Origin: Mycobacterium kyorinense
GTDB taxonomy: Bacteria > Actinomycetota > Actinomycetes > Mycobacteriales > Mycobacteriaceae
NCBI RefSeq assembly: GCF_001672775.1
Contig: NZ_LZKJ01000193.1
Span: forward strand, 1 to 55,917
Direction of reading: 5' to 3'
Length of the DNA stretch: 55,917 nt
Part shown: one piece after another, positions 1 to 8,890 of the stretch
How positions within the stretch are numbered: position 1 is the stretch's first letter
How the letters are laid out: every line of letters begins with the position of its first letter
Made by a program: the position numbers and the translations under genes
Notes under the pieces: generated by a model
What the model was told of the DNA's origin: nothing
Databases searched by the model: none
Seen by the model: only the letters and a program-made list of their open reading frames with translations

Positions 1-298
1 TGGGCGCGGCGCCGAACCAGGACTCTGACTGCGCCGCGAGGTCGGCCACGTCGTCGATCTGGGAGACATCGCAGCGGATGGCGGTGGCGTGACCGCCGGC
101 TGCGGTGATCGCGTCCACAGTTTGGGCGGCAGCGGCTTCGTCGATGTCGCTGCACACGACCGCGCCGCCGCGTCGGGCGAGTTCGACGGCGAACGCTGCG
201 CCGATTCCGCTGCCGGCTCCGGTGACCACCGCCGACGCGTCGCGGCTGGTCTTGTTGGCGGCGCGGGACAGTCCGGGCAGTCGGGGAATGCCGATCAC
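1..298 (-). CDS. Short-chain dehydrogenase/reductase (partial, C-terminus beyond left edge)
   Basis: The minus strand reads from a GTG at 296-298 into a Rossmann fold with the SDR nucleotide motif TGAGSGIG about 25-33 residues in, followed by the CSDID stretch that usually selects the cofactor. The gene leaves the window after about 99 residues, so the catalytic YxxxK is not visible and the substrate cannot be predicted. No in-frame ATG is available upstream: an in-frame stop lies at 308-310. It points the same way as mbtA and starts 85 bp beyond the mbtA stop. That gap holds a 60-bp repeat and a palindrome, so co-transcription with mbtA is uncertain. Confidence 0.8.
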   Translation of the reverse strand, partial: MIGIPRLPGLSRAANKTSRDASAVVTGAGSGIGAAFAVELARRGGAVVCSDIDEAAAAQTVDAITAAGGHATAIRCDVSQIDDVADLAAQSESWFGAAP

Positions 299-314
299 AT
301 CATTGAGTCAACAG

Positions 315-330
315 CTAATGGTGACATTAG
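315..330. promoter_or_regulatory. Palindrome upstream of the SDR gene, possible operator
   Basis: CTAATG-GTGA-CATTAG is a perfect 6-bp inverted repeat with a 4-bp spacer. It overlaps TGAC-N4-GTCA at 322-333 and lies 17 bp upstream of the SDR start codon. The surrounding sequence is much more AT-rich than the neighbouring genes. This resembles a TetR-type operator over a promoter, but no regulator gene adjoins it, so the function is inferred. Confidence 0.4.
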
Positions 331-359
331 TCAATGGCAACATTGTGGCTACTTTTGCC

Positions 360-419
360 GCGAGCGTGCGCAGAAACGGGTTTCTAGTCGGCGTGTCGAC
401 CGGGGACACGCACGCTCGC
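360..419. repeat. 60-bp palindromic element, copy 1 (mbtA 3' end)
   Basis: The element is bounded by perfect 11-bp terminal inverted repeats, GCGAGCGTGCG (360-370) and CGCACGCTCGC (409-419). Its right half, with GGCGTGTCGACC followed by GGGGACACGCAC, is shared with the copies at 42519 and 46004. The element overlaps the end of mbtA, so the final MbtA residues and the TAG stop (384-386) are encoded by the repeat. The centre can also form a small hairpin, AAACGGGTTT. Confidence 0.85.
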
Positions 420-2078
420 GCGGATGGCGTTCTTGTCGACTTTGCCGATTGGCGTCATCGGCAGCGACGTCATCGTCACCAACGTGTCGAGCCGGGTGTG
501 GGTTGCCACTCCGCGCTCGTCGAGGTAGCGATTCAGCTCGGCCAGCGGTATCGGTTGACCATCGAAAATGACGGCCGCGCAGATCTTTTCGCCGAGATAT
601 TCATCGGGCAGTGGCACCGCGGCCGCGGCCCGGATCGCCGGATGGGTCACCAGGTGCTCCTCGAGGTCGGCTGCGGCGATCGTCTCGCCGGCGCGCTGGA
701 TGACATCTTTGACCCGACCGGTCACTTCGAGATAGCCGTCGACCGAACGGCGGACCCGGTCGCCGGTGCGGAAGAACCCGTCCGGCGTGAACGACCGCTG
801 ATTGGCAGCCTCGGCGCGAAAGTAGCCGTTGAGCGTGTAGGGCCCGCGCACCAGCAGCTCGCCCTCAGCGCCGTCGGCGACGTCGATGCCCGCCTCATCG
901 ACGATCCGCACCTCGTCGGCCTCACACAACGGCCGGCCCTGTGTGTGGTCCACCACCGCCACGGGATCGTCGAGGCGGGTGTAGTTGACCAACCCCTCGG
1001 CCATCCCGAACACCTGCTGCAGGCCGGGCGTCAGAGTTGCCCGGATGCGACGGGCATCTTCGGCAGCGAGCTTGGATCCGCCGACCTGCAGCAACCGCAA
1101 CGAGTCCGGCGTGACCGGCTCCCAGTCGCAGGCCTCGACCCACAGCGTGGCCAGTGCCGGTACCAGCGCGGTAACGGTAACGCGGTGGCGTGCGATCGTG
1201 GCGAACGCCGCCTCCGGGCTGGGATCCGCGATGAACACCGTGGTAGCGCCGACGCTCATCGCGCCGAGCAGGCCGGGGCAGGCCAAGGGGAAGTTGTGCG
1301 CCGCCGGCAATGCCACCAGATACACATCGTCACCGGTCAACCGGCACAGCTGCGCGCTCGCCGTGGCGTTGTAGCGGTAATCGTCGTGGGTGCGCGGAAT
1401 CAGTTTGGGCAGTCCGGTGGTGCCCCCCGACGCCAGCAACAATGCGGGAAGAGTGGTATCGGCGACGGGCGCGGCCGGCCCGGCCGCCGGGGCATCGGCA
1501 AGTAACTCGGCAAACGAGCTGAACGGTCCGGGATCCCCGTCGACGACGACCTGACGCAACGCTGGATGTGCTGCGACCAGCTGCTCGGCCAGTGGGCGGT
1601 AGTCGAAGCCATTCGCCGTCTCGGCGACGACCAGACCGACTGCCCCACTCACCTCGGCAAAGTGACTGAGCTCGGCCAATCGATGCCCCGGCAGGCACAT
1701 CACCGGGATCGCGCCGGCACGCAGCAGGCCGAACAGCGCAACGGCGAACTGACACGAGTTGGGCAAATCCAACAGCACTCGGTCAGCCGGGGCGATGCCG
1801 CGTATGGCAAATGCGGCGGCGGCGCGGTCGACGAGTTGGTCAAGCTCGGCGTAGGTATGGCTACTGACCGCGTCGACGACACCAACGCGGTCGGGCCATG
1901 CCGTCGCGGCCTGCCGCAGAATCGAATCCAGGCAGTCGCCGGTCCAGAAGCCGGCTGCGCGATAACGGGCCACCCGATCCGGCGGGAACGGAATGAATCC
2001 GGCCAACGCGGATCCGGGCGGGTCGGCAGAGGCGACCGGCACTCGGCAACTCCCTTCGGACGGGTGTGGGCTGGGCAT
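384..2078 (-). CDS. mbtA: Salicyl-AMP ligase / salicyl-S-ArCP synthetase MbtA
   Basis: MbtA adenylates salicylate and loads it on the aryl carrier domain of MbtB, the first step of mycobactin assembly. At 564 residues it matches the roughly 565-residue family. The P-loop-like motif LLLASGGTTGLPK (around residue 215), GELLVRGPYTLNGYF, the hinge region TGRVKDVI and a C-terminal PIGKVDKNAIR lysine motif are all present. The early GFIPFP and YRAAG motifs match mycobacterial MbtA. The start is ambiguous: the ATG at 2078 has no clear ribosome binding site, while a GTG at 2042 has AAGGGAG seven bases upstream and would give about 552 residues. The last 11 codons (ASVRVPGRHAD) lie in a dispersed repeat. 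An IdeR box 26 bp upstream of the ATG implies iron repression. Confidence 0.95.
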   Translation of the reverse strand: MPSPHPSEGSCRVPVASADPPGSALAGFIPFPPDRVARYRAAGFWTGDCLDSILRQAATAWPDRVGVVDAVSSHTYAELDQLVDRAAAAFAIRGIAPADRVLLDLPNSCQFAVALFGLLRAGAIPVMCLPGHRLAELSHFAEVSGAVGLVVAETANGFDYRPLAEQLVAAHPALRQVVVDGDPGPFSSFAELLADAPAAGPAAPVADTTLPALLLASGGTTGLPKLIPRTHDDYRYNATASAQLCRLTGDDVYLVALPAAHNFPLACPGLLGAMSVGATTVFIADPSPEAAFATIARHRVTVTALVPALATLWVEACDWEPVTPDSLRLLQVGGSKLAAEDARRIRATLTPGLQQVFGMAEGLVNYTRLDDPVAVVDHTQGRPLCEADEVRIVDEAGIDVADGAEGELLVRGPYTLNGYFRAEAANQRSFTPDGFFRTGDRVRRSVDGYLEVTGRVKDVIQRAGETIAAADLEEHLVTHPAIRAAAAVPLPDEYLGEKICAAVIFDGQPIPLAELNRYLDERGVATHTRLDTLVTMTSLPMTPIGKVDKNAIRASVRVPGRHAD

Positions 2079-2103
2079 GGATCATCGTGTAGCGTACCGA
2101 AAG

Positions 2104-2122
2104 TTAGGACAGCCTGGGCTAA
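2104..2122. promoter_or_regulatory. IdeR iron box between mbtA and mbtG
   Basis: TTAGGACAGCCTGGGCTAA matches the IdeR consensus TTAGGTTAGGCTAACCTAA at 13 of 19 positions by eye, with both TTAG and CTAA ends intact. It lies in the 127-bp divergent region, 26 bp from the mbtA ATG and 83 bp from the mbtG ATG. It could therefore repress both genes when iron is sufficient. Confidence 0.8.
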
Positions 2123-2205
2123 TCAATGGAGGGTGGTCGTGGGTGATGCTCTCAGTCTCGGCTGGCTTTTTGCCGTAACCGGCGGCGAGTATCGGCCGGC
2201 CGAGC

Positions 2206-3492
2206 ATGAGTAAGACCCTGGCGATCGTGGGGGCGGGCGCCAAGGCCGTGGCGCTGGCGGCCAAGGCGGCCGTACTGCGCCAGATGGGCGTCGACACCGT
2301 CGACATCATCGCCATCGAACGCTCCGGAGTGGCGGCCAACTGGCGGGCCGGCGGCGGGTGGACCGACGGCCGGCAGCGGCTGGGCACCAGCCCGGAAAAG
2401 GACGTCGGCTTCCCGTACCGCTCGGAGCTGCTGCCCGGCCGTAACGCCGAACTCGATGAACGTCTGATGCGGTGGAGTTGGCAGGCGTATTTGATTGCGA
2501 CGGACCAATTCGTCGGCTGGGTCGATCGCGGCCGGCCGGCGCCCACCCACGACACCTGGGCGCAGTATTTGCGCTGGGTCGCCGACATGGCCGGGCTGAA
2601 TGTCGTTCGCGGCGAATTGGTCAATATCTCCATCGACGGACTGCAGTGGGCGCTGCATACCCGCGACTCTCGGCTGTCGGCTGATGCGCTGATGATCACC
2701 GGCCCGGGTCAATCGGAACGCTCCATGCTCTCCGGTGATCCGCGGGTGTTGTCGATCGCGCAATTCTGGCAGCGGGCCGCATCGCAGGATCGGATCGTCG
2801 CTCAGAACGTCGCCGTGATCGGTGGGGGAGAGACCGCCGCATCGATGCTCAATGAGCTCTTCCACCACCGGGTTTCGGCGATCACCGCGATCTCGCCGCA
2901 AGCGACGCTGTTCACCCGCGGCGAGGGCTATTTCGAGAACTCGCTGTTTTCCGATCCCACCAAATGGCGCAGTCTCACTCACGCCGAACGACGCGACTGT
3001 ATCGCCCGCACCGACCGCGGGGTGTTCTCCGCGCGGGTTCAAGAGTCGTTGCTTGCCGACGAACGGATCAGGCATCTGCGCGGCCGCGTCGCCGACGTCG
3101 TCGACCGCGACGGCCGTATCTGGGTCACGATGTACACCGACGGCGGCGGTAACGAGCGCGTCGAGTCGTTGCACGGCTTCGATCTGGTGATCGACGGATC
3201 GGGCGCGGACCCATTGTGGTTCCTGTCGCTGCTGAGCCAGCCTGCCCGCGACAGCCTGGAACTGTGGCTGGGCGGGCCGCTGACCAGCGAGCGGCTAGAA
3301 GAGTCCATCGGTCATGACCTCGCGGTACAGGGAACCGCTCCTAAGCTGTTCCTGCCCAACCTGTCCGGGCTCAACGAGGGCCCGGGATTCCCGAACTTGA
3401 GCTGCCTGGGGCTGCTGTCCGACCGGGTGCTTGGCGCGGACTTCACCGTCACCGAGCCGTCGGTCAAGAGCGCCGCCTACCAATCCGTTTGA
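2206..3492 (+). CDS. mbtG: L-lysine N6-monooxygenase MbtG
   Basis: This flavin-dependent N-hydroxylase makes the hydroxamate nitrogen of the mycobactin lysines, which ligate iron. At 428 residues it is close to the H37Rv protein (about 431). It starts with the FAD site VGAGAKAVALAAKA, followed by NWRAGGGWTDG, RLGTSPEKDVGFPYRS, a second nucleotide site VIGGGETAASMLNELF near residue 206, and the C-terminal GPGFPNLSCLGLLSDRVLG signature. It diverges from mbtA across an IdeR box. In H37Rv mbtG lies at the far end of the cluster near mbtH, so its placement here is a rearrangement. The ribosome binding site is weak. Confidence 0.95.
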   Translation: MSKTLAIVGAGAKAVALAAKAAVLRQMGVDTVDIIAIERSGVAANWRAGGGWTDGRQRLGTSPEKDVGFPYRSELLPGRNAELDERLMRWSWQAYLIATDQFVGWVDRGRPAPTHDTWAQYLRWVADMAGLNVVRGELVNISIDGLQWALHTRDSRLSADALMITGPGQSERSMLSGDPRVLSIAQFWQRAASQDRIVAQNVAVIGGGETAASMLNELFHHRVSAITAISPQATLFTRGEGYFENSLFSDPTKWRSLTHAERRDCIARTDRGVFSARVQESLLADERIRHLRGRVADVVDRDGRIWVTMYTDGGGNERVESLHGFDLVIDGSGADPLWFLSLLSQPARDSLELWLGGPLTSERLEESIGHDLAVQGTAPKLFLPNLSGLNEGPGFPNLSCLGLLSDRVLGADFTVTEPSVKSAAYQSV

Positions 3493-3523
3493 GGTTGGCC
3501 TTCGCGGTTAGCGCCCCACGTCA

Positions 3524-3601
3524 TTGAGTGTGAATCCATGGCGGGATTTTTGCGCTCAGACCGCCCTCAGTTCACACTCAAATACCTGAGTTCACACTCA
3601 A
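3524..3601. repeat. Short repeat cluster between convergent mbtG and mbtD
   Basis: TTCACACTCAA occurs at 3571-3581 and again at 3591-3601, exactly 20 bp apart and both preceded by CTNAG. The inverted copy TTGAGTGTGAA is at 3524-3534. The inverted copies could pair as an 11-bp stem around a loop of about 36 nt. The location between convergent 3' ends fits a bidirectional terminator or mRNA stabiliser, but there is no clear U-tract. Nothing else was seen in the 156-bp gap. Confidence 0.6.
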
Positions 3602-3648
3602 TTTCGGGTAGGCGGTCGGTGAGCCAGCAGGTCCGCCGGTAGCTAGGA

Positions 3649-6600
3649 CTACCCGCCCAGTCGTACCAGGATGTCGGCGATCGAGGCCCCGCCGAGCAAG
3701 TCCGCCACCTCTAGCTCGTGGTTGAACTCGGTTTTGACGCGGCGGTGTAACTCCAGCGCCTGCAGTGAATCCAAGCCGATCGCGACCATGGGTGCCGTGG
3801 TGTCGATCGCATCGACAGTATCGACGCCGATGGCCCCGGCCAGCAGGCTCATCAGCCGCTGCTCGAGATCTTGCCCACCGGCCGGAGCCGGCGCAGCTGG
3901 GGGTGGAGAAGTCAACTGGGACAACAGCGGACCGTAACCGTAGGCTGCCAACACAGGCTGCGCGCGATCCAGATCGAATGCCGCGACGACGGCATTGTCA
4001 CCACGCCGGGGCATCCCCACCGCCAGCGCATCAGCGGGACGCATCGGCACGACGCCGGTCGCGGCCACCTTCGCCCACCCCGAGGGGTCGAGATCGACAA
4101 CCGTCCACTGGCCCCACTGCACCGAAACGCAATCCATTCCCTCGGCCCGTAGCCGATGCGCCATCGCGTCGAGCATCCGGTTGGCCGCCGCATAGATGAT
4201 TTGGCCGCGACCGCCGATGGTCGCCGCTACCGAGGAACACAACACGACGCGGCACTGATCGGTGCGCGGGAATGCACTCAGGACCCGCGAGATGCCGACG
4301 ACCTTGGCGCGCAACGCAATGTCGACCTTCTCGGCGGTGATGTCGGTCAGCTCGACATCCGAATACGCCATCGCGGCATGGATGATCAGATCGGTAGGCG
4401 CGTCGCCGTACTCGTCGGCCAGTCGTGTGACGGCACCTGCGTCGCCCACGTCGCAGCTGGCGGCATCAATTCGCGCCGACGTAGCTGAGCGGATCTTGCG
4501 CAGTCGATCCGCCACGGCGGCCGTCTCGCCCGACCTGCTCACCAAGGTGATTCGCCGCGCACCGCGTCGCGCGTAGTGTTCGCAGAACTCCAACCCGAGA
4601 TTTCCGGTCCCGCCGACAATGAGCACGTGCTCATACGCATCGGTGTCGGATTCGGCGACGGGGCTGTCGCCCTCGACAATTCGCTTGGCGTACAACCCGC
4701 CGGGGCGCAGCGCGAGCTCCGACTCCGCCTTGGTGTGCAGCGCCGACAGGATTGCCGGCGCTGACTCCGACGGCGTCGATCCGGCCGACAGATCGAGGTG
4801 CCGAAATCCGACCCCGGGATATTCGGCCCCGATGCTGCGGAATCCGGCGCCGGCCGCCGCGTGCACCAGATCCGGTGGCGCGTCGTCGCCGACGACGGCC
4901 TCGCCGCCCGTCGTCACCAGCCAGCACTCGGTAATCGTGTCCGGTATTCCCGGCCACCAGGGGCGGTCACCGAAGAATTGTGAAACTTCGGTTGCCGCGG
5001 CATCGTCGTCCAGCTTCGGCGACGGCGGAACGAGGATGACATATGTATCGAGATCTGCTGCGGGACTGTCGCTTTGGGTCGAGGAATCGAGCACCTGTGC
5101 GGCAGCCCCGATGTCTGCGGCTGCAGCGCATAGCGCGGCGGCAAGCTTAGAGCACGCTCCGCCTCGATCGACGATGCCGATAGTGCGCGGCGGCACCAGT
5201 GCCCGCTGCGATAGTCGAATCCACTTCTCGATCAAAAGACGTGGCGCCGCTCCGGGCGGCGGAGCTGCAGCGGCCGTTCGGTTGTCCGGTGTGGGCTCGA
5301 CGCCGTCGTAGGGCAACCACAGCAGTTTCTCGTCCATGCGGGTGTTGGGGAAATCAGCGAGCGGCAGCGGAGCCGGGCCGGCCACGTCGGTGCGCAGTCG
5401 CTCCCACGGGTACTGCAGGTCATGGACCGCCAGCCGCGCGAGGTTGCGGGTGAAATCGCTCAGGTCGGTGGCAGTCCGGTTGGACGTGCCCACCACTAGG
5501 TGGTCCTTCGTCAAGGCAGCGAGGTTCTCGTCGATCGCCAACTGCAGCGTCGGATGTTCGGCCAGTTCGACGAAGGTGTCGATGCCCAGCGGCAGCGCAG
5601 CCGCAATGGCCTTGTCGAACCGAACGGTGTTACGCAGGTTCCAGAACCAGTACTGCTCGACGGACAGGTCCTGGGTGATCGGACCGCCGAGCGTGGCGCC
5701 AAGGCAGACGGTGTCGGTGTCGAGGAACGTCGGATTCTGCAGTTGCCGGCGCACCGCCGCACATACCTTGTCGCCCAGGGGATTGATCGCGCTGGTATGC
5801 GCGGGGTAGCGGACGCGAATGACGCGCGCGAAGACGCCGCGCTCGGTCAGCGTGTCCACGATGCGCTGCACCGTCTCGCGGTCTCCTGAGATCCCGGTCA
5901 TGCCGGGCGAATTGATCACCGACAGCTCCGCCCAACCGGAACAACGCGCGAGTTCGTCCTCGCAGGTATCGCGGTCGGAGGCGACAACTGCCATCGCGTA
6001 GTCGCCGGAAATGAACTCGTCGGCGGCGCGGGCGCGGATGCCGACGACATGGACGGCGTCTGCCAGGTTGATCGCACCGGAGACGTAGGCGGCGGCGATC
6101 TCGCCCTGGCTGTGACCGATCGTGACGGCCGGTTCGACACCGAATGAGCGCCACGTCGCGGCCAGCCCGGCCATCTGGGCGAACAACGCGGGCTGGACAG
6201 TGCGGGCACTGTCGTCGGCCGAAAGGTGTTCGTCGAGGAGGTAACTCAACGGCGAATCGCCCAACTGGAAAGCGTCGGCGCAGCGATCTACTTCGGCTCG
6301 ATAGGCAGGAACCGAGTCGTAGAAGACGCGGCCCATCCCGGGGCGTTGGCCGCCCTGGCCCGGAAAGACATAGGCGAGCCGACGTGCGGCCGCGGGCGTG
6401 GCGGCGCGCACCACCGCGGCATGTTCGCGGTCGTCGAGGATCGCCTGCAGGGCATCGAGCAACTCGTCGCGGGTGGTGACCATCGCCAGCGCGCGGTATG
6501 GGCGGGCAACTCTTGTCCGAAAGAGCATTTCGGCGATCGCGTCCGGCGCCACCTCGGGATGGTCTGTGGCATAACTCAGCAACGCGGCGGCTTCGCCGTA

Positions 6601-6684
6601 CACCAGACCAGGACTGCCCGCCGACACCAGAACGGGGATGGTGCCATCGGGAAGGCGGTAGCTAGGAATGGTCACGGGTCTCAC
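3649..6684 (-). CDS. mbtD: Mycobactin polyketide synthase MbtD (AT-KR-ACP)
   Basis: MbtD supplies the extender unit, keto-reduction and carrier domain for the one polyketide extension in mycobactin; the ketosynthase is the separate MbtC. It has 1011 residues (H37Rv about 1004). Domains in order: acyltransferase with FPGQGGQRPGMG near 107 and the active-site GHSQGEIAAAY (Ser192); ketoreductase with the NADPH site VGGTGNLGLEF near 655 and a CSSVAA...YAAAN catalytic region; C-terminal carrier domain with GLDSLQAL (Ser973 for phosphopantetheine). It starts at GTG 6684, overlapping mbtC by 23 bases, with an alternative GTG at 6675. It is the last gene of mbtT-mbtC-mbtD. Confidence 0.93.
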   Translation of the reverse strand: MRPVTIPSYRLPDGTIPVLVSAGSPGLVYGEAAALLSYATDHPEVAPDAIAEMLFRTRVARPYRALAMVTTRDELLDALQAILDDREHAAVVRAATPAAARRLAYVFPGQGGQRPGMGRVFYDSVPAYRAEVDRCADAFQLGDSPLSYLLDEHLSADDSARTVQPALFAQMAGLAATWRSFGVEPAVTIGHSQGEIAAAYVSGAINLADAVHVVGIRARAADEFISGDYAMAVVASDRDTCEDELARCSGWAELSVINSPGMTGISGDRETVQRIVDTLTERGVFARVIRVRYPAHTSAINPLGDKVCAAVRRQLQNPTFLDTDTVCLGATLGGPITQDLSVEQYWFWNLRNTVRFDKAIAAALPLGIDTFVELAEHPTLQLAIDENLAALTKDHLVVGTSNRTATDLSDFTRNLARLAVHDLQYPWERLRTDVAGPAPLPLADFPNTRMDEKLLWLPYDGVEPTPDNRTAAAAPPPGAAPRLLIEKWIRLSQRALVPPRTIGIVDRGGACSKLAAALCAAAADIGAAAQVLDSSTQSDSPAADLDTYVILVPPSPKLDDDAAATEVSQFFGDRPWWPGIPDTITECWLVTTGGEAVVGDDAPPDLVHAAAGAGFRSIGAEYPGVGFRHLDLSAGSTPSESAPAILSALHTKAESELALRPGGLYAKRIVEGDSPVAESDTDAYEHVLIVGGTGNLGLEFCEHYARRGARRITLVSRSGETAAVADRLRKIRSATSARIDAASCDVGDAGAVTRLADEYGDAPTDLIIHAAMAYSDVELTDITAEKVDIALRAKVVGISRVLSAFPRTDQCRVVLCSSVAATIGGRGQIIYAAANRMLDAMAHRLRAEGMDCVSVQWGQWTVVDLDPSGWAKVAATGVVPMRPADALAVGMPRRGDNAVVAAFDLDRAQPVLAAYGYGPLLSQLTSPPPAAPAPAGGQDLEQRLMSLLAGAIGVDTVDAIDTTAPMVAIGLDSLQALELHRRVKTEFNHELEVADLLGGASIADILVRLGG

Positions 6685-7969
6685 TCACGGGCATAGCGAT
6701 GATCGCATGCGCATTGGCACCCCCGGCGCCGAATGACGATGCGGCGCCGTAGCGGACGCCATCTTTGGGTTCCCAGGGATGCAGTTTGGTGGCCAGCCGC
6801 AGCCCTACCAGATCCCAGTCCAGCTTCTTGGTCGGGTTGTCCGAGAAGAGCGTGGGCGGGATGTGGCCATGCTGTCCGGCGAGCAAGAGTTTGATCAGCC
6901 CGAGGATCCCCGACGCCGCTTGGGCGTGACCGGAATTCGACTTGATCGAGCCGAGCAGCGCGGTGCTTCCCGCGGCGCCGTAGGTTTTGAACAGGGCCAG
7001 CAATTCCACCGGATCGCCGGCGACGGTCGCGGTGCCGTGACCCTCGATCATGCCCACGTCGGCGGCGTCGATTTCCGCCGCGTCGAGCGTCTTTCGAATG
7101 AGCTGTTCTTGGGCGCGCACCCGGGGAACGAGGATCGGCTTGCCTTTGCCGTTGTGGTTGGTGCGGATGGCCAGAATGCGCCCGTAGACGGTGTGGCCCA
7201 GTTGGCGTGCCCGCGACTCACGTTCGACGAGCACCATGCCCGCGCCTTCGCCCCAGACAGTGCCGCTGGCGTCGTCGGAGTAGGCGCGGCAATGACCGTC
7301 GTCGGATAGCGCATTGAGTCTGGCGAACTCGAAAAACGCGCCGGGAGAACCCATTACGCATACCCCGCCGGCGAGTGCCCATTCGCACTCGTCGGTCGCC
7401 ACCGCGTTGGCGGCCAGCTGCAAGGCGGTCAACGACGATGCGCACGCCGAATCGACGCACATCGACGGCCCGGTCAGCCCGAGGCTGTGCGAGATCCGGC
7501 CCGCCGCCCCCAACTGCCCCAAGCTGGCGATTCGATGACCGCTATGAGCGTCGGCGACTGCCGCACGCGGCCCGTATTCCATGGGCGACATTCCGATGAA
7601 ACAGCCGCCCTCTTCGCCGGCGAGCGTTGCCGGGTTGATGCCGGAGTTCTCCAGCGCCTTCCAGGCCAGCCGTATCGCTACCCGTTGCTGGGGATGCATC
7701 ACCAGGGCTTCTCGGTGGGTGATGCCGAAAAAGGGTGCGTCGAACATCGCGGCACCCTCCAGGAAACCGCCCGCATCGCAGACGCGTCCCCAACCGTCCA
7801 GCCGGGACACCGAGAGCAGGTCGTCGATCGGCCAGCCGCGGTCCCGTGGGAATGGGGTGATCAACTCCCTGGATTCGGCTACCGCACACCACAGTGCGGC
7901 AGGGGTGTCGATTCCGCCGGGCGCCTCGACGGCCAGTCCGGAAATGACGATCGGGTCGCTGGTGTTCAC
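6662..7969 (-). CDS. mbtC: Mycobactin beta-ketoacyl synthase MbtC
   Basis: This free-standing ketosynthase condenses the extender held by MbtD with the growing chain. It has 435 residues (H37Rv about 444). The catalytic triad is visible: Cys176 in DSACASSL, His in EGHGTATVAGD and His in KSNSGHAQAASG. The C-terminal GAASSFGAGGANAH is typical of ketosynthases. The GTG start overlaps the mbtT stop as GTGA (7966-7969), indicating translational coupling, and its 3' end overlaps mbtD by 23 bases. Confidence 0.94.
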   Translation of the reverse strand: MNTSDPIVISGLAVEAPGGIDTPAALWCAVAESRELITPFPRDRGWPIDDLLSVSRLDGWGRVCDAGGFLEGAAMFDAPFFGITHREALVMHPQQRVAIRLAWKALENSGINPATLAGEEGGCFIGMSPMEYGPRAAVADAHSGHRIASLGQLGAAGRISHSLGLTGPSMCVDSACASSLTALQLAANAVATDECEWALAGGVCVMGSPGAFFEFARLNALSDDGHCRAYSDDASGTVWGEGAGMVLVERESRARQLGHTVYGRILAIRTNHNGKGKPILVPRVRAQEQLIRKTLDAAEIDAADVGMIEGHGTATVAGDPVELLALFKTYGAAGSTALLGSIKSNSGHAQAASGILGLIKLLLAGQHGHIPPTLFSDNPTKKLDWDLVGLRLATKLHPWEPKDGVRYGAASSFGAGGANAHAIIAMPVSETRDHS

Positions 7970-8766
7970 GCCGTTTGCTCGCGTTGCCCGGACGGCGCCA
8001 ACAACTCCGCGACCGCGCCGAGATGATCATTGAGATAGAAATGCCCGCCGTCGAACATCGTGACGTTGAGCTGCTCGGTGTGCTTACCCCAGCCGTAGAG
8101 ATCGCCCAGCGTGACGAACGGATCCTGATCGCCCCCCATCGCCTGAATTGGGGCGGCCACTTTCACGTTGTCTGCGCAGTCGTACGCATCGAAGGCCCGG
8201 TAGTCGGCCTTGATTACCGGCAGAGCCAGTCGCATGACCTCCCGGTTGGCGAACACATTGGTGTCGGTGCCCTCCAGGGTTGCCAGATGGTTGAGGATGT
8301 CCTCGTCGTCTTTGGGGTGGGGCGGTTTGGCCGCCGCATGACAGGGCGCAACCGCCGCGGAGACGTTGAGTTGGCGTACAGGGATTCCGCCGGCCTCGGC
8401 TAGCCGCACGAACTCGAACGCGATCAGCGCTCCCATGCTGTGGCCGAAGGTGACGAGCGGGACGCCGCGGTTGTGCTCGGACCCCGAGAACTCCTCGAAG
8501 GCGCCCTCGGCGATCGCCGGCAGGGAGAGCAACGACTCCTCGCGTGCCCGGTCCTGGCGCCCCGGATATTGAAAGACGATGACGGTGAACCTCGTGCTGA
8601 GGGCTTTCGAGAAGTCGCGGTAAGCCGACGCGCCGGATCCTGCGTGCGGGAACACCAGCAACGGCGGGTTCTCGGCCGAATCCGCACGGTGGAACTGCCT
8701 GATCCAGCCCAGGGTGCGTGGCATGGGCACAACCTCTCGCTCGCCTAGTTCCGCCTGGCCCGGCAT
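7966..8766 (-). CDS. mbtT: Type II thioesterase MbtT
   Basis: This is an alpha/beta-hydrolase of the siderophore editing-thioesterase family, which frees mis-primed carrier domains. It shows PLLVFPHAGSGASAYRDF near the N-terminus, the nucleophile motif TFGHSMGALIAFEF, QAMGGDQDPFV with the acid residue, and a late DGGHFYLNDH with the catalytic His. I chose the ATG at 8766 (about 266 residues), preceded by GAGG at a suitable distance. A TTG at 8781 and an ATG at 8724 are alternatives. MbtB in this window has no C-terminal thioesterase, so MbtT may partly replace that function in trans. It heads the mbtT-mbtC-mbtD operon behind an IdeR box. Confidence 0.88.
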   Translation of the reverse strand: MPGQAELGEREVVPMPRTLGWIRQFHRADSAENPPLLVFPHAGSGASAYRDFSKALSTRFTVIVFQYPGRQDRAREESLLSLPAIAEGAFEEFSGSEHNRGVPLVTFGHSMGALIAFEFVRLAEAGGIPVRQLNVSAAVAPCHAAAKPPHPKDDEDILNHLATLEGTDTNVFANREVMRLALPVIKADYRAFDAYDCADNVKVAAPIQAMGGDQDPFVTLGDLYGWGKHTEQLNVTMFDGGHFYLNDHLGAVAELLAPSGQREQTA

Positions 8767-8826
8767 GGACACCTCGCGCAATCAGCGTCGAACCAGCCGC
8801 GTAGGCCGCGGCAACGATCCCACAAC

Positions 8827-8845
8827 TTAGCGAAGGCTAACATAA
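8827..8845. promoter_or_regulatory. IdeR iron box upstream of mbtT-mbtC-mbtD
   Basis: TTAGCGAAGGCTAACATAA matches the 19-bp IdeR consensus at 15 positions by eye, the best match in the window, including the core AGGCTAAC. It lies 60 bp upstream of the chosen mbtT start and just past the 3' end of the mbtK-like gene, so it should control the mbtT operon only. Confidence 0.85.
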
Positions 8846-8890
8846 GCTCCCGGCCCGGGGACCGCGCCGTCGGTGGCGCATTCACACGGC

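Noticed and set aside
105..1505. Long plus-strand open frame of 466 codons over mbtA
   Set aside because: It is the antisense shadow of a well-supported mbtA. High third-position GC in the real frame keeps the opposite frame open, and its translation has no recognisable motif.
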